DNA from: Conoideocrella luteorostrata
Taxonomy: Eukaryota; Ascomycota; Sordariomycetes; Hypocreales; Clavicipitaceae
Assembly: GCA_032433595.1 (NCBI GenBank)
Contig: JASWJB010000111.1
Coordinates: forward strand, 56,264-120,263
Reading direction: 5' to 3'
DNA length: 64,000 nucleotides
Shown here piece after piece: positions 1-12,128 of this stretch (within the stretch, counting starts at the first letter, position 1; every line of letters begins with the position of its first letter). A program made the translations under genes and the position numbers. The notes beneath the pieces were generated by a model. It saw only the letters and a program-made list of their open reading frames with translations. It did not search any database and was not told the DNA's origin.

Positions 1-155
1 GGCTCGTGGTCAAAGGCATTTTCCTCGTCATCGTCCTTGCGCTGGCTCCATACCCAGGCAGCTAATCCGGCAGTGGCAACTGTGACGGTAACAGCAAGTG
101 GTACCCAGTGGCTCCAGACTCCTCGCCGCGAGGACCCGCGGTCGTTTGGTGACAT
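1..155 (-). CDS. Small membrane-anchored protein, 5' end only (unknown function)
   Basis: An ATG on the minus strand at 155-153 opens a frame that stays open to the window edge, giving about 51 residues. The protein starts MSPNDRGSSRRG, then has one hydrophobic segment (about residues 16-34, VPLAVTVTVATAGLAAWVW), followed by a charged SQRKDDDEENAFDHE stretch. This looks like a single-pass membrane anchor near the N terminus with a basic side before it and an acidic tail after it; a mitochondrial or ER location is possible but not shown. The gene is cut by the window start, so the main domain is not visible and I do not recognise the family. It is transcribed divergently from the eIF2B-gamma gene. 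The frame was preferred over a longer overlapping minus-strand frame because that one gives no sensible protein. Confidence 0.5.
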   Translation of the reverse strand, partial: MSPNDRGSSRRGVWSHWVPLAVTVTVATAGLAAWVWSQRKDDDEENAFDHE

Positions 156-831
156 TTATGCAGGAAAGGAGTGTCGCATCTCCAGGCACAGTCAGGCAAG
201 GCGAGACAGCCCAAGATGCAATGAAGGTTGTCAATTTGCAAAGGAGTAAACCAGTTTCGTCAGGTGTGGCGCAAGGAGATGTTTATTTGGAATGATGTCG
301 CAGATTGTAGTATAGAGCGTGGGAGCCAGAACAGACAGTTGATTGCTACGACAAGTTCGGTGGCTGGTGGTGAGTGTTGTCAATGTCAACAATGCGGTGG
401 GGCTTTAAAGCAGCGCCCAGCAACGCCTGCGGTTGGCCCGAGGCACAGGCAATTCGTGGGCGAGTGTGGAAGCGGGATCAAATATCCGGCTGCCGAGGAG
501 GGGATTGGTACTCCTCAGTACGGAGTAACTAGCGTGCCAATCTACTAGTAGGTGAGCAATGCTGGATGGTTTCTTATCGATAACAACATCAGCCACACAT
601 TACAGCTACATCTGCCCCCGCCCACCACCTGGCATCCCACTACAAAGCTTGACTGGGCTATGACTCTTTTTAGATGAACTTCTTTCTCGTAGCATAGATT
701 GGCATTCCTTCAGTACAACCGAAGACAGGTCAATGATCAAAACCCATCCACGACTGTGAGATCCCTTATCAAAGACCAGTCGTGTTGCCCAAAGCCGGCA
801 ATCGGCTAGGCAGCGGCAAGGCACGGTCAAG
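156..831. promoter_or_regulatory. Divergent intergenic promoter region
   Basis: This 676-base stretch separates two genes that are transcribed away from each other, the membrane-protein start on the minus strand and eIF2B-gamma on the plus strand, so it should hold both promoters. It contains one GTACGGAGTA-type motif near 520-530. I saw no convincing gene or clear TATA element in it. Confidence 0.5.
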
Positions 832-2681
832 ATGCCCCACGCCATGTCGATGCCCTCAACTGGGCTGCAGGCACTCATCCTTTGCGGCCCAGGATCGTCG
901 TTCTCAACATTCACGTCAAATCCAGATGAGAACCCGAAAGCGCTCCTCCCGATTGCTAACAGGCCAATGGTTTGGTATCCTATTGACTTTTGCCATCGAA
1001 TGGGCGTCACTGGTAAGTAACATCTATCCAAATCTCAGTCAATCATTGAGATGGCGTCATGGTTTTTCGATGATGGTATGCTAAGTATCTCTCAGATATC
1101 ACATTAATATGCCCCCCTTCAGCTTCTAAAGCCATGAGTTCTGCATTCAACATCAATCCATTTCTCACCGGCCTACCTCTTCCCCGGCCAGATATCTTGT
1201 CACCTAAAGACCTGGATCTCAACACTGGTACTGCCGAAATTCTTCGCCTCCCAGAAGTTCGCGACTTGGTTAAGTCGGATTTCATTGTGCTTCCCTGTGA
1301 CTTGGTATGTGAGTTCGGAGGCGACAAGCTCCTGCAAGCCTGGATGGTTAAATCTGCAACCCTTACAGATCTGCTGGGAAATGGAAACTGTACCAAAGGT
1401 CATGAGTCATCTTACCATAGCGGTGGATTGGCAGTGTGGTACGATACCAAGTCTACTGTGCCAATTAAGGGAGAAGAAACCGACTTCATCGCCACAACGC
1501 CTCTGTTATACCCCCAGCTGGAGATCCAAAAGGGCTCTCTATTTCCAACCCTCTCAAAGCTGGTGTATTCAATGCCTACGGACTCATTGAACGATCTTAT
1601 GGAAGAGAAGAAGTCCTTTCCAATCCGCCGTGGTTTGCTGAAGGCTCACCCTCGCCTTCGCATGTACACGTCTCACCGAGACGCTCATATCTATATATTT
1701 CCTCGTTGGATATTGGATTTTGTCAAAGAGAATGACCGACTTGATAGTATTGGTGAGGATGTTATCGGATGGTGGGCCAAAGCTGGATGGCAGTCCGGCC
1801 TGGCTGACAAGCTACAAATCACAACACTCTGCAATAGTAGCAACTCTGACAGCGACAACGACTCAATGTCGGAGAGTGTGACCTCGCCACGAGAACTTGC
1901 CTCAGAAACCACAAAAGGTATAACCGGGAAGCAAGCGTCATTATCATCTGGCGAGATCAGCTCCACAAAACAAGCCGACTCACGAAGCCAGAACAAAAAT
2001 GTTCCCCTGGTCCTCGCATACATCCACCCAACGGAAGGACAAGAAAATGTGCAAACGATTCGACGAGTAGATACCGCTCAACTCCTCTTAGCAGTCTCCT
2101 TGCAACTTGCCAAACTGGAATCTGTCGACGAAGTTGGCCCCGAAGTAGCCTCCCCTTTCGCACACACTCGGAAAATTGCCTATCCTGAAGGTGTCAAGCC
2201 TCGTACAACCATTACCAAAACGGACAGCCTTATTGCTGAGAACGTTACAGTTGAGGAGAAGACAGCCATCAAAGAATCTGTTGTTGGAGCAAACTGCCAG
2301 ATCAAAGAGGGTGCAAAGCTATCGCAATGTCTATTAATGGACGGGGTTGTGGTCGGAAAAGGATGCAAGCTGACAAAGTGCATTTTGGGGAAGAGATGTA
2401 TTGTTGGAGACTATTCGGTGTTGACAGACTGTGAAGTCCAGGAGAATTTGTTAGTTGAACCCAAGAGTAAGTAACTAACTCCTCTCCAGAATGTGCAATC
2501 TTGGCATCAGTATCGCGGATGGATTCACTGTCCACATGAAATGACTATGCTAATATGCTGCTCTCTAGCTGAAGATAAAGACAACAAACTCATGAGCTCC
2601 GAAGGTCTTGAAGCAACGGAAGCTGAAAGGGATGAGGTCCTGCAGGATGTAGACCGAGAACTGGCAGCGGTAGCAGACTAG
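832..2681 (+). CDS. GCD1: Translation initiation factor eIF-2B subunit gamma
   Basis: Three exons, 832-1012, 1096-2466 and 2569-2681, give a 554-residue protein. Introns are 83 and 102 nt, both GTAAGT...AG, and joining them restores the phase (the first junction reads GVT-DITL). The N-terminal part is a nucleotidyltransferase-like fold: GLQALILCGPGSS near residues 10-22, then KALLPIANRPMVWYPIDF, as in sugar-nucleotide pyrophosphorylases. The C-terminal region (from about residue 430) carries hexapeptide repeats of a left-handed beta-helix, visible as repeated I/V-x-G-x-x-C units. In the known family this subunit works with eIF2B-epsilon in the catalytic subcomplex that exchanges GDP for GTP on eIF2, and it takes part in amino-acid starvation control. 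A low-complexity serine-rich insert lies between the domains (around residues 300-345). The last exon ends in an acidic tail. The ATG at 832 is followed by a second in-frame ATG four codons on; either could be used. Confidence 0.9.
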
Positions 2682-5403
2682 GCAATCAAAGAATAGAAGG
2701 AAATAGAGATTGCTGTTTTAAGCTTTCAGGAGGTTTCAAAGTTATGACTCCTCTTTGATGATGTAAAATATGCCCTTGAGAACCCATTCGCCACATCTTG
2801 ATGCTATTGTAGTGATGACGCGTTCCAAAAACATCAAGTCCAACTCGCTTACGCATTGTAAGGCGTCCACCCTTTGACAAACTGACATGTGTACGAAGTC
2901 TTTTGATCCTGAGGACATGTCAAGACCGCCCCTCCGAAGAACTTAGGAAATTATAGGAGTGTGATTAGATGACCCAATAGCCAACTTGGGTCCGCCTCGT
3001 GTCCTGGGAAAAGCGGCAATAGTTTCGCTGCAAGGCTCGTCTAGTAATTTGCTTCCGGCGTGGGAGACCTTCAACAGAGGACCACTACATCGACACTTTG
3101 GGACATGACTACTTACAATGCACATCAACGCGCTCAAGTAACGTGGGAAGCTGTTAGTTCACCCTCGTATGGCCCGGCGGACCTCGTCGTTTGGTCATAA
3201 TATCTCATCCACCTCGTTGACTCGTAATACTTTCGTTAAAACGATGTCAATGCCCGCATTCCCGCTCGGACGTCTTCAAATCTTGGATGAACGATGTTCC
3301 AACCATATAATTGGCACCACATATACCCACCCCCAGTTGTCCCTGACCAGCTGATGGGGCAGACCGGGGTCCAGCAATTAGTTCTATTTTGCCATTATTC
3401 GCTGCACATCATTCCCATCGTCTGGCTCCATCGGAACTGCTGCTGCGTCCGGACGAGAGAAATGAAGCCAAGCCAGCAACGCCCATGCTTGTCTGCACAA
3501 TTTGGGTTCCCGAATAATAGAAATATACTGGGGAAGGGTTTTCTCGAACTTCAAGCTATTTCAGTTAGTTTTTAGTTGATCGCGCAACTAAGTGCTTCCC
3601 CGGCCGGTACGTCGAATGCAAGGTGGTGCTGACGCAGAGCTCCGGGAGCCAGTGCCAGATCCTGCCTTTTCTCCTTTCCTGTTTTAAAAGTCAATAAATG
3701 GGATAAAAACGTGCTTCTCAGCTGGCTTAGAGGCTCGATTTGTGATTAGCCCAGAATTGATGTTGGATTCTCTAGACCTGTTGATTGATGAGGTAGATTA
3801 GAAGCATTGACGGATGCCATCACCTTGTTTTCAGGGTGCGTCATTAATTAATTTAAATTATTAAATAAACAGTAATGGAACTCGTGATTCCGGTGAAATC
3901 TGATAGTATTGATGGTTTGGACAATGCGATACCCATTTTGCTAGGATCGAGTCATGCCCGCCCCAGCGGACAGGCCAAGCTGAATCGGCGGGAACGAACG
4001 GAAAGTCTGAACGACGCGACTTGGCAAATCACGTCATGTTGAGGTGAACACTATACCCGATTCCCATTTGGTCTGGATCTTTTGCCGTTCCGAGAGAATA
4101 GAGTTCGATGAGGCATTACAGGCTCGCCATGGGAACCCATCCCCTGCTCAAGATGCGGGCCAATCAGTCTAAGTCCGCGAGTGCTCTCTAGAACATTCCG
4201 AGAATCCTAATGACTTTCTGGGCTAATTATGAAGCAGAGGCACGAGTTGTCCTAAATTTTGGATGCTACGGAGGCTGACCAACTTCAATTAGTTCCCGGA
4301 GACATCACCAAGTTTCGGTTTAGCAGTGGAAATGACACTGGGATCGCTGATGCAGGCATTATATTATGAACGCTGTTACAGGAATTACAGGAACCCAAAC
4401 TCTGGACAAATCGCAGTGTTTTAACATAGCCCAACTCATAAATTATTTTGGTAGGGGTAGATATAATGATCGTTTCAAGCTGAAGTCTTATTCATTGGCT
4501 CAGGGTAGTGAACTGGGTAAGCTCATAGAAGTCGCGAAATCTTAGGTTCGTTCTGGCCACCATGTGTGCTTGGAAGTACATGATAACGGTATAGTCTTGG
4601 AATTTTAAAAGTCATGGGGCGGTAGTTACCCCAGGAATCGGAATCTGTAGTTCCTTCGGAGAAGAACTTCAGGTTGGGAATCGACCTGAAACTATTTTGG
4701 GAAGAATGACGGTCTCAATTCTCTCGAACTTTCTGAGATCATTTCGATTGATGATATATTTGGCTTTGGGAAGTTTTTGTGACTTGCGTGCTGAATAATC
4801 TGAAAGCTACGAATGCGCTGAATACGATTTATTTGCTATCGAATGCGGCAGGGATGTGAATTGTCGATTTTGTTTTGGTCTCTCACGAAGGCCATTCTTT
4901 GAGTACGAAGCTCACAACGATAGCTCAACTTTCTTCGGGGTGGACGGACTATACGACGTAGGCTATGTTCAACGACGACTGTCGCCTTGCTGAGTTGAAG
5001 GAAATGGATACAAACTCGACGGATGCGACCTTGCAATGAATGCAAAACTCGCGCTAAACAGAACTCTTTCATGATTAACAACTTCTTTTTGTCTTATACT
5101 CAAGCATAATGGCAAATTGTTGATCCGCATGCATGACAAAGTTAACGACAGTGGGACTGGCTCATGCAGGCTTTTGCAATGGGTTTGCGGCGTCGTAAAG
5201 TTCAACACTCATAGCACGAGTCGTTTGCTGTCACTCAAGAGCCAAGAGACTTGAACAACTCAATGCCTGAAATGTATATTCTGTGTGAGCCTGAAAATTT
5301 TCAGGAAAGCACGGATCCTTCTGCCTACATCGAAGAAATAACGTGACGAAGTCTCAATTACTAGTTCGAAGGGCAACGATATCGACTTGCAGGGTTGAAG
5401 TGA
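2682..5403. other. Gene-poor intergenic region
   Basis: About 2.7 kb with only short overlapping frames, none of which gives a recognisable protein or can be joined through plausible introns. Several AT-rich patches are present, for example around 3840-3870. I see no gene here. Confidence 0.5.
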
Positions 5404-6320
5404 ATGGCACCACTGATGAACCATGAAGGGATATTCCCATCCCCATCTACATCCTAATTCCCCGCGGAGGAATCATTGCCAACAAAAGTTTGGGCAGATA
5501 TTGTAACGCCTAACGTTGGCATCACTTTGGGTTCGACGCGCGCTGCGGCTTACGGTATCGTAGACACGCTCGCCAGGGAGGTAAGTCTTCGCAAAAAGAG
5601 GGTGTTGTGGACTCAGAATGAGATGATGCTGCCCCTTGTCATCCCTCGCCGGCCGCTTGACTACGGAGTAGCGATAAACGATTTAGCTTTGTTTGGCTTG
5701 TCAACCAGATCACCCCTGTCGTCTGGTCGTCTGGTCCGTCAGATGTGCTGCCCTTGCCACCGCGGGACGAACAACGCCGAAAAAACAGGAGACAGAGGTG
5801 ATTTGCTGTCCAGGCACTCCGTGCCATTGACGCTAAGAGTTGAGTCGGTGAGCGGTCAACGGTTTGGTGGGATTGCAGGGGTTGACCGCCCGAAACTAAC
5901 TGGGGAAGTGATTGATCACCTGCATTTTGAGATAAGTCGACTTCACCGCGATGGCATCTGCATAGTCAATTCGTATATCTGATAAGATGAAACTTTAATC
6001 GGTGAGCTGGAGGCTGTTGCCTTTTGGTTACAGGTGATTACGAGAAACAGGGGGCATAGTCTTTGGACGACTCTGAATTGCCTGAGACTCAGCAACAATG
6101 GAGGCGTAGTCGTTTCCCGAGGAATGCGGCTTCTACAATCTTTGTTTTAGGGGACCACTATTGGCAATCCGGCTACGGCCGAGATCCTTGCGGGAAGTGC
6201 CAGTACCATGAGGTGGCCATGGCGCTGTTCGAAGCACTACGGACACGCTTGAACATGATACGTCCTACGACCGACCAGCAGGTGATAACTGAGGATGAAT
6301 GTGTGGAGTATCGCAAATAA
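5404..6320 (+). pseudogene. Decayed coding region, family not recognised
   Basis: An ATG at 5404 opens a frame interrupted by TAA at 5455-5457. The same frame continues through a protein-like stretch (PTKVWADIVTPNVGITLGST, then AAAYGIVDTLARE). A GTAAGT donor follows at about 5581. A second protein-like stretch lies at 6063-6320 in more than one frame: GNPATAEILAGSAS reads in one frame, and EVAMALFEALRTRLNMIRP continues in another, which suggests a frameshift. The first stop would be a glutamine codon if read as CAA, a C-to-T change. I do not recognise the family, and an unusual multi-exon gene remains possible. The segments look more protein-like than surrounding DNA, but the call rests only on reading-frame quality. 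Confidence 0.3.
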
Positions 6321-9300
6321 AAAGAAAACAAGATAGGATAAAAGGAGGCCATGCCATACCAAATGAGATGCTTGAGCATTGGCCAAAATCCGAGAGCCAT
6401 TCGTAAGCATTGCGAACTCAATTGGGGTCTAGACATCAGCTCGTGAGAGTCCACTTGGATGGTGCGTGGCTTCCGGGGAAGTTTTGGTCGACCGCAATCC
6501 CGCTCCGCGGTAGTTGCCCTGGGCAGCAGAAGTTCTATTTTGCCTATAACAGATACAGTTGAAGGAGTCTCAAGACAAGAACTTGACAACAAAAAGTGTT
6601 GAAAGGGGAAATGGATCAAAACAACGCCAAAACAGTGCACATGACAACCTCTCTGGGTGTCGACATGTCCGCCGGAGCACCATCTCGCAAGATATCAGGC
6701 CATCATGGTTTCTATCCAGCGTCACTGTTTAATTGAGGTCTCCGATGGTGAGGGTCGAAGAAAGGGCACCTGATGTCTAGAGAAGATCTAGTGTACAACA
6801 GGGGTGGTTGCAACTGACGGTCGGCCTGATAAATAACGGGTATGGCGTAAGCGCCGGCTGGTAAAGGCGGGAACCACAACGGTAATACCACATTTAAATC
6901 TCCCTTGGCTATCAGATTCTTACCGTAAAGTATGGCAAAGGTATCGTAGACTTCTGATGGCGTCTAATTACAAGTCCGTCGGCGCGAGGAATGGGACTTT
7001 GGCATTTTCATGCTTATACGGAGCTTTGAGCCCAACTGCCCAGTCAACTGGTCGCTCTCCAGTCTTTCGAACCTGTAATAAGCTCAGCTGGTATAAAATT
7101 AGTGGGGGGTTCGACTCTTTGGAAAGAGAAGAAGAAACAATAGTTGTGTGAACGGTTTGCTCGCATAACCTTTCGATTTCCAGGCGATACTGTTGCGGTT
7201 TGTGTTGACCTAGGTAGTTAAACTATACTAGCAACACTTTCGTAACGGCACTAGTAGGTAGCTATAGTATTCAGCTTTGGCCGCATTCACGATGTGGATT
7301 TTTTCGGTGAAATACCATAAAAGCCAACTGGAGGGGGCTGTCTGAGAATGACATCATATAAACCAGACGGGCTGGCAACGAATCACGAAAGCCACGATTG
7401 AGTGTGGGGTGTTTTGATAATGATGGGATTTAGAGAGTGACCACGAAATCCGGGAAAATCGCTTCCTGTCCCTCCTGGGACGGAATACTTGTGAGTTGAT
7501 AACCGTTCTTTTTCTTTCCCGTGCCGTTTTGTTTGGTTTGCCAATCACTACTAATCCTGTTCCTGGCCTATCAATTTCGGGCGGAGAAGTATAGTTCTTA
7601 GTTGCCCCTCTCGGTGTGTGAGACTCACAGTGGTCTGAAACTGACTTTGCTTTTTGGCCCTTGGTGAGGGACGCCTCAAAAGTTGCCAATACTCATCTCT
7701 GTGTTTCTTTGCGACGCCAGAGAACTTCACTAGGCGTGACTATCGGGCTCCACTTGTTTTGTTCATTGTAGTCCAAATGAAGATGTAACCTTGTGGAAAG
7801 AGAGTTTGCTCCAGGACTGTACTTTGCCCTTTCGTCAGATCTCGATTTGGTGGCCTGCTATTTACGCCTAGGAGAAATTCGGCCTCTAGTTCGACCTCCA
7901 GTTCGGTTCCTCTCGGCGAGATATGGATGTCTTACCAGACTTCGATGTTTTGGAGTGCAATTTGCCATCTTGTCCATTCCAAGACGCATCTATTCCACAC
8001 CCACAGCTGACACGTCTCCGTCTACGCCGAGATCTGATATTGCTGTTGTCCAGAAGGTGATGGAAGAAGGCATGTAAGCCCATGATTGAGAAACCAAGTC
8101 GATGATCTCGCAGCGAACAGTAGTCTTCCAGTATGTTATGATAGACTACTCCATCGCAGAATAGAATGCTACTATGCGATACGGCAGGAGTGCAAAACGC
8201 CAATCCTTTGAAGTCGGTACCTGCAGACTTTCGTATATTTAGCAAACTGGCGAGCCTCCTAGAGATACGGCCTGTCTGTACCATCTTTTTTGTGTACTGC
8301 ATAATTTGACTCCACCACACAGTCTCTCGTGGTCACCTAGCTTGTGATCACCTTTGGGTAGCCACCAAATAGTCGGAACTATCTTGACATTGGTGCTGTT
8401 CCTGCATTAAGTCAGAAGCTCACCGGTCGTACGAGACACGAAAGGCACGATGTTGAATGGCGAGTACCCAGTTGAAAAGACCGTCTGCAAAGCAGGCCCT
8501 TGGTGGGCACCTACGGCCGCGGTATGCGTTGGGGAGTGTTCTCGGTTTCTCAATTCATTAGCCGGCAGCTATATCGATACGCCTCCATTTTGGCCGTATG
8601 TACCGAACTATCAGATATCAAGTTTGAGAGACCTGACTACGGAGCGTACGATGGGGACATCGGCATTAGCGCTCATTACTGACTGTGCCTGAACTTTGTA
8701 CCGTTTGAGCTGATGGCGGTAGGGGATCAGCTTGGCGGGCTAATAGACACGGTGGAGGAGGGCGTACTGCAATAAGTGGAGAGAATGTCTGGATGATGGT
8801 CAACCAGTTCAATTCTCGAGAGTGACAGACATACGGACAGACAGGCAGACGGAACTGTCGGGCAGACGGAAGTATGGAGAGACAGCTGACGCTGGGGAGA
8901 ACGACGGACTGGGAGACGGCGTAACCGATTCCATTGCATGGCGTGTGAGTAACGCCTTCATGGCAAATCGCTGGGCAACCGGACAACAAGTGGAAAGGCG
9001 AAAGTGCTGTGAAGTGTGAGTGTGAGTGTGAGGTGTGAGGTGTGAGGTGTGAGGTGTGCAAGATTGCCAAGATTGGCGTTTGATTCACGCCCCTCAACCT
9101 TGTCTGACTTCCCTTCACTCCATCACTACCCACCCCAACCCTTCTCAACCACGAAGTGGGACACCACTTTAGACCATCCACTTCCAGCTGCTATCCCAGC
9201 AGCTTGGCATCCACTGAGCTAATTCAGCATACGCAGGCACGCCTGGATACTACGGAGTACTAACCACCTTGAATTCTTTTTGCAAGATGCATGCCGACTT

Positions 9301-9441
9301 TAGTCCACATTGGCCCCAAATAGGCACATGGGATGTTCGAAGTAGACATCAAGCCAGACACCATGAATGCTTTTGCTGCATTGACTACATTCGACTTATA
9401 TCTAGGCCACCGGCTCTACTCTCCTCCCCTTCCTCTCCTCA
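6321..9441. other. Gene-poor intergenic region
   Basis: About 3.1 kb without a supportable gene. Short open frames on both strands give no recognisable domain, signal peptide or in-phase exon chain. A GACA/GGCAGAC-rich patch lies at about 8822-8880 and a GTGAG-type tandem repeat at 9014-9058. Confidence 0.5.
9014..9058. repeat. GTGTGAG/GTGTGAGG tandem repeat
   Basis: A short GT/GAG-rich tandem tract in which GTGTGAG units give way to GTGTGAGG units, seven to eight copies in all. It lies about 0.9 kb upstream of the C2H2 regulator's start codon. It is a microsatellite-like tract that could vary in length; no function is evident. Confidence 0.7.
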
Positions 9442-9522
9442 ATGAAGCCTCAAGTTGTCGAGTTTGAGGGACTACGAAACAAGACTCCAGATATCCAAAA
9501 CATCAGTCAATACTATCGATAA
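9442..9522 (+). other. Upstream ORF in the leader of the C2H2 regulator
   Basis: An ATG at 9442 directly after a pyrimidine-rich run (CTCCTCCCCTTCCTCTCCTC) opens a complete 26-codon frame ending in TAA at 9520-9522. It lies 455 bases before the main ATG. Pyrimidine-rich tracts often precede transcription starts in filamentous fungi, so the uORF may be in the mRNA leader. Upstream ORFs are known to restrain translation of the Aspergillus brlA transcript; by analogy this one could do the same, but transcription of the segment is not shown. Confidence 0.35.
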
Positions 9523-9976
9523 TTCCGGTGGAGTCGGTCGACCTCCTTCTCTGATCGGCAACCATCAAGTTTTATTGAGCTGTCGTCTATCTCTCGTCCA
9601 TTCCTTTCTTGCACAGGCGGCACACACCTTCTGTCTCTCGGCGTCTCTCTCAGCACCACAAGGTCTCTCGATCGGCTGGGGTTGATCGGCACCTTGGATT
9701 GTCTCACTCTGGTCAGCGTCTTCCAACACTGCCCATTCCACCTGGACAGTATATCTTCAGGGGCGTCCCGTCCTCTTTTCTCAAGAAAGCATTCCGACCA
9801 GAACCACTCCTTTTCCGTTCCAAGTCCCCTTATCTTTGCTTTAATTTACGTACCGTCCTCAATCATCTCTTGAGTTCGGACTAGTATCTACTAGATCTAT
9901 TCTCGACAAAACAAAATCGAGAGTAATTCCGCTCATTTACACCCCTTCAACAACTACAGCAGCTATTATAGTCACC

Positions 9977-11141
9977 ATGCAGTTCGAGTCGGACTTTCGG
10001 TTCGACATGGACGACAGCTTTAGCATGTGCAACCAATCCATGACATGTCCTTCGACAGGCACAAGCTTCTCATCGGCAACATCATCTGCGTACGAGCCGT
10101 TTACTCCTACATCTCGACGATCTACACCAAATGAGCTCACTCTCGATTTCGATGGCACTTACGCACCTTTCGGTGGCGCTCACCACACTGAATTGACCTC
10201 ACCTTCGGCACACATGTCTAGATACTTGTTTGGTCCTTCAGTCAAAGCCGAGCCGGAACACTTATCCTTCAACGAGGGGATTTCAACTACTCCCATGAAG
10301 AAGATGGATGGCATGGCCACTCCAGATTATGAGCACATGCTCGAGATGAACATGCCATCAAGGCAGTCCATCGGTTCTATCACTCCTTCAGGCTCATTCC
10401 CCATGTATAACATCTCTCCTACAACTATGGGACCTACATCCTTCATGATGACACCCACACATAGTCTTTCTGGGTCTGAAGTGGCAGAATCATCGTCATC
10501 ATGGTGCTCCACCGAGACTCCAATCTCGTTCTTTCCTCAGAAAGGCCTTGGCTCCATCGAGTTTGAGGGACTAGACATGGACAGACACTCACAGTCACCT
10601 CTAGAGACCTATCATCTTCAAGGTCCCCCATCCCCTGGTCGTCTTCGTGCACACCGCAAGATGATGGTGCACGAGATTCAACGCAAGACTACCGAGCTAC
10701 AACGTGCACAGATCCGAGCATCTCGAAAGATGTCCGGCGGCAAGCCTGACGGTACAGCGGTTGATGTTGTCCGTCGAGCCATGTGCAAGTGTGATTATCC
10801 AGGATGCCACAAGGCATTCCGTCGCAACGAGCATTTGAAACGTCACAAGCAAACGTAAGTCGGCAACTGCATTCGATAACGTTGTATTTCTGCTAATATC
10901 TAGGCATAGTTTTCATGGTGAAGGCCCCAATCGCTTTTCATGCGAGTTCTGTGGCAAGGACCAATTCAACAGACAAGACAACCTCAACAACCACCGCAAG
11001 TTGCACGCTCGTCCCAATAGCCGGAATCGTGGTGTTGAGTTCATTCCAGCCGCCGTTCCCATTATTGAGCAAGAAGAGCGCAGCCGCAAGCGCAGAGCGC
11101 CACCTAAGTCCAAGGCTGACAAGGGATGCGATGATTACTGA
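9977..11141 (+). CDS. C2H2 zinc-finger transcription factor, BrlA-like
   Basis: Two exons (9977-10854 and 10904-11141) separated by a 49-nt intron with a TGCTAAT branch site give 371 residues. The first 250 residues are rich in Ser, Thr, Pro and Met and look like an activation region. Two C2H2 fingers lie near the C terminus: C272-x4-C277-x12-H290-x3-H294, and C306-x2-C309-x13-H323-x3-H327. The intron splits the codon before the last histidine of finger one. The EHLKRH and DNLNNH helix motifs match the layout of BrlA, the central regulator of conidiation in Aspergillus and reported in insect-pathogenic hypocrealeans. The linker between fingers is longer and lacks the usual TGEKP. A basic RKRRAPPKSK tail could be a nuclear localisation signal. 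The C2H2 factor call is firm. The BrlA assignment is an inference; FlbC-like or another developmental C2H2 factor is the alternative. Confidence 0.8.
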
Positions 11142-12094
11142 TTTCACTTCTCTTCTCTATTTGCTTTGGCTGTGCCTGGTGGTTAGATGATGCACGCACC
11201 TGATTCAGCGGTCATGTGTGGGGTAGAACCGAGACACGCATCATCGTGCAGTGCAATCTTCTAGACGAGGCTGGGCCACCACATGGGAAAAAGAAAAGAG
11301 AACCTCGATCGAAGAGGTGCGGCAACCAATCGCCATAACACATCAGATGCTTGGTCAGTATTCAACCGAACTACAGAGACCGTGATAGTAGAGGGGTCCC
11401 CCTCCACTTCGGGCTTTATGGGCTGCCGCATCACACCACCATTCAACCACCACCAAATGAATGCTCTCCGTGCGGCTGGTAATGTCCACACTGCCAACCA
11501 CGCTGCCAACCGACCAACATCACTGTTTCTTTTTATACCTTTTCTCCGCTTTCAGCTTTTATCCTTGATTCAACTTTTTTTTCTCTCTTATATGTTCTGG
11601 TCGATTTTGAACTATTATCACATGTTTCGACGTACATTGGATTGGTTTGGCTTTTTGTGGGCGGGTCCTAGCCTGATTTGATATCCATGGCGGGAGAGGG
11701 ACGCTCAAGTTTTCGCGCTACGGCTGCATACATCATTATCATTGTGGAAAGAAAATGCGGAGGGCAAGGCATTATGTTTAACGTTGGACGAATTAAGGGG
11801 ACTTCAAAAGGGATACCAGAAAATAGCCCAATTGGTTGATCTGGGAAGCGTGCGCCTTACTTGATAGAAACCAATGGGCATTAATGGGTTGGTGTCATGA
11901 GTGTGGATGTGTAATTTACGAAGGATATCGACATAACCGTACTGTACTGTAGTATACAACAAAATAATCTAGCATTGATCGAAAAAAAAAAGTTTTGGAG
12001 CAGCTGAGCCTCATTCATGGTCGACAAATCTGTGTAAAATCTAACGTGCTGATGGTATGTTAGATGCTGCACAGGGTGTTGATCATCGTTGGCC

Positions 12095-12128
12095 GCTGCG
12101 ACCTGCTGCGACCTGCTGCGACCTGCTG
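12095..12128. repeat. Decamer tandem repeat (GCTGCGACCT)
   Basis: Three exact head-to-tail copies of GCTGCGACCT followed by a partial GCTG. It sits in non-coding DNA downstream of the C2H2 regulator. Nothing indicates a function. Confidence 0.85.

Noticed and set aside
7085..7120. tRNA-like A-box (AAGCTCAGCTGGTA) followed by a B-box-like GGGTTCGACTC
   Set aside because: The distance between the boxes is too short for an anticodon arm, and no matching acceptor stem is visible.
11283..11681. A 132-codon plus-strand frame downstream of the C2H2 gene
   Set aside because: It probably lies in the 3' untranslated region, starts with a low-complexity basic stretch and has no recognisable domain or splice partner.
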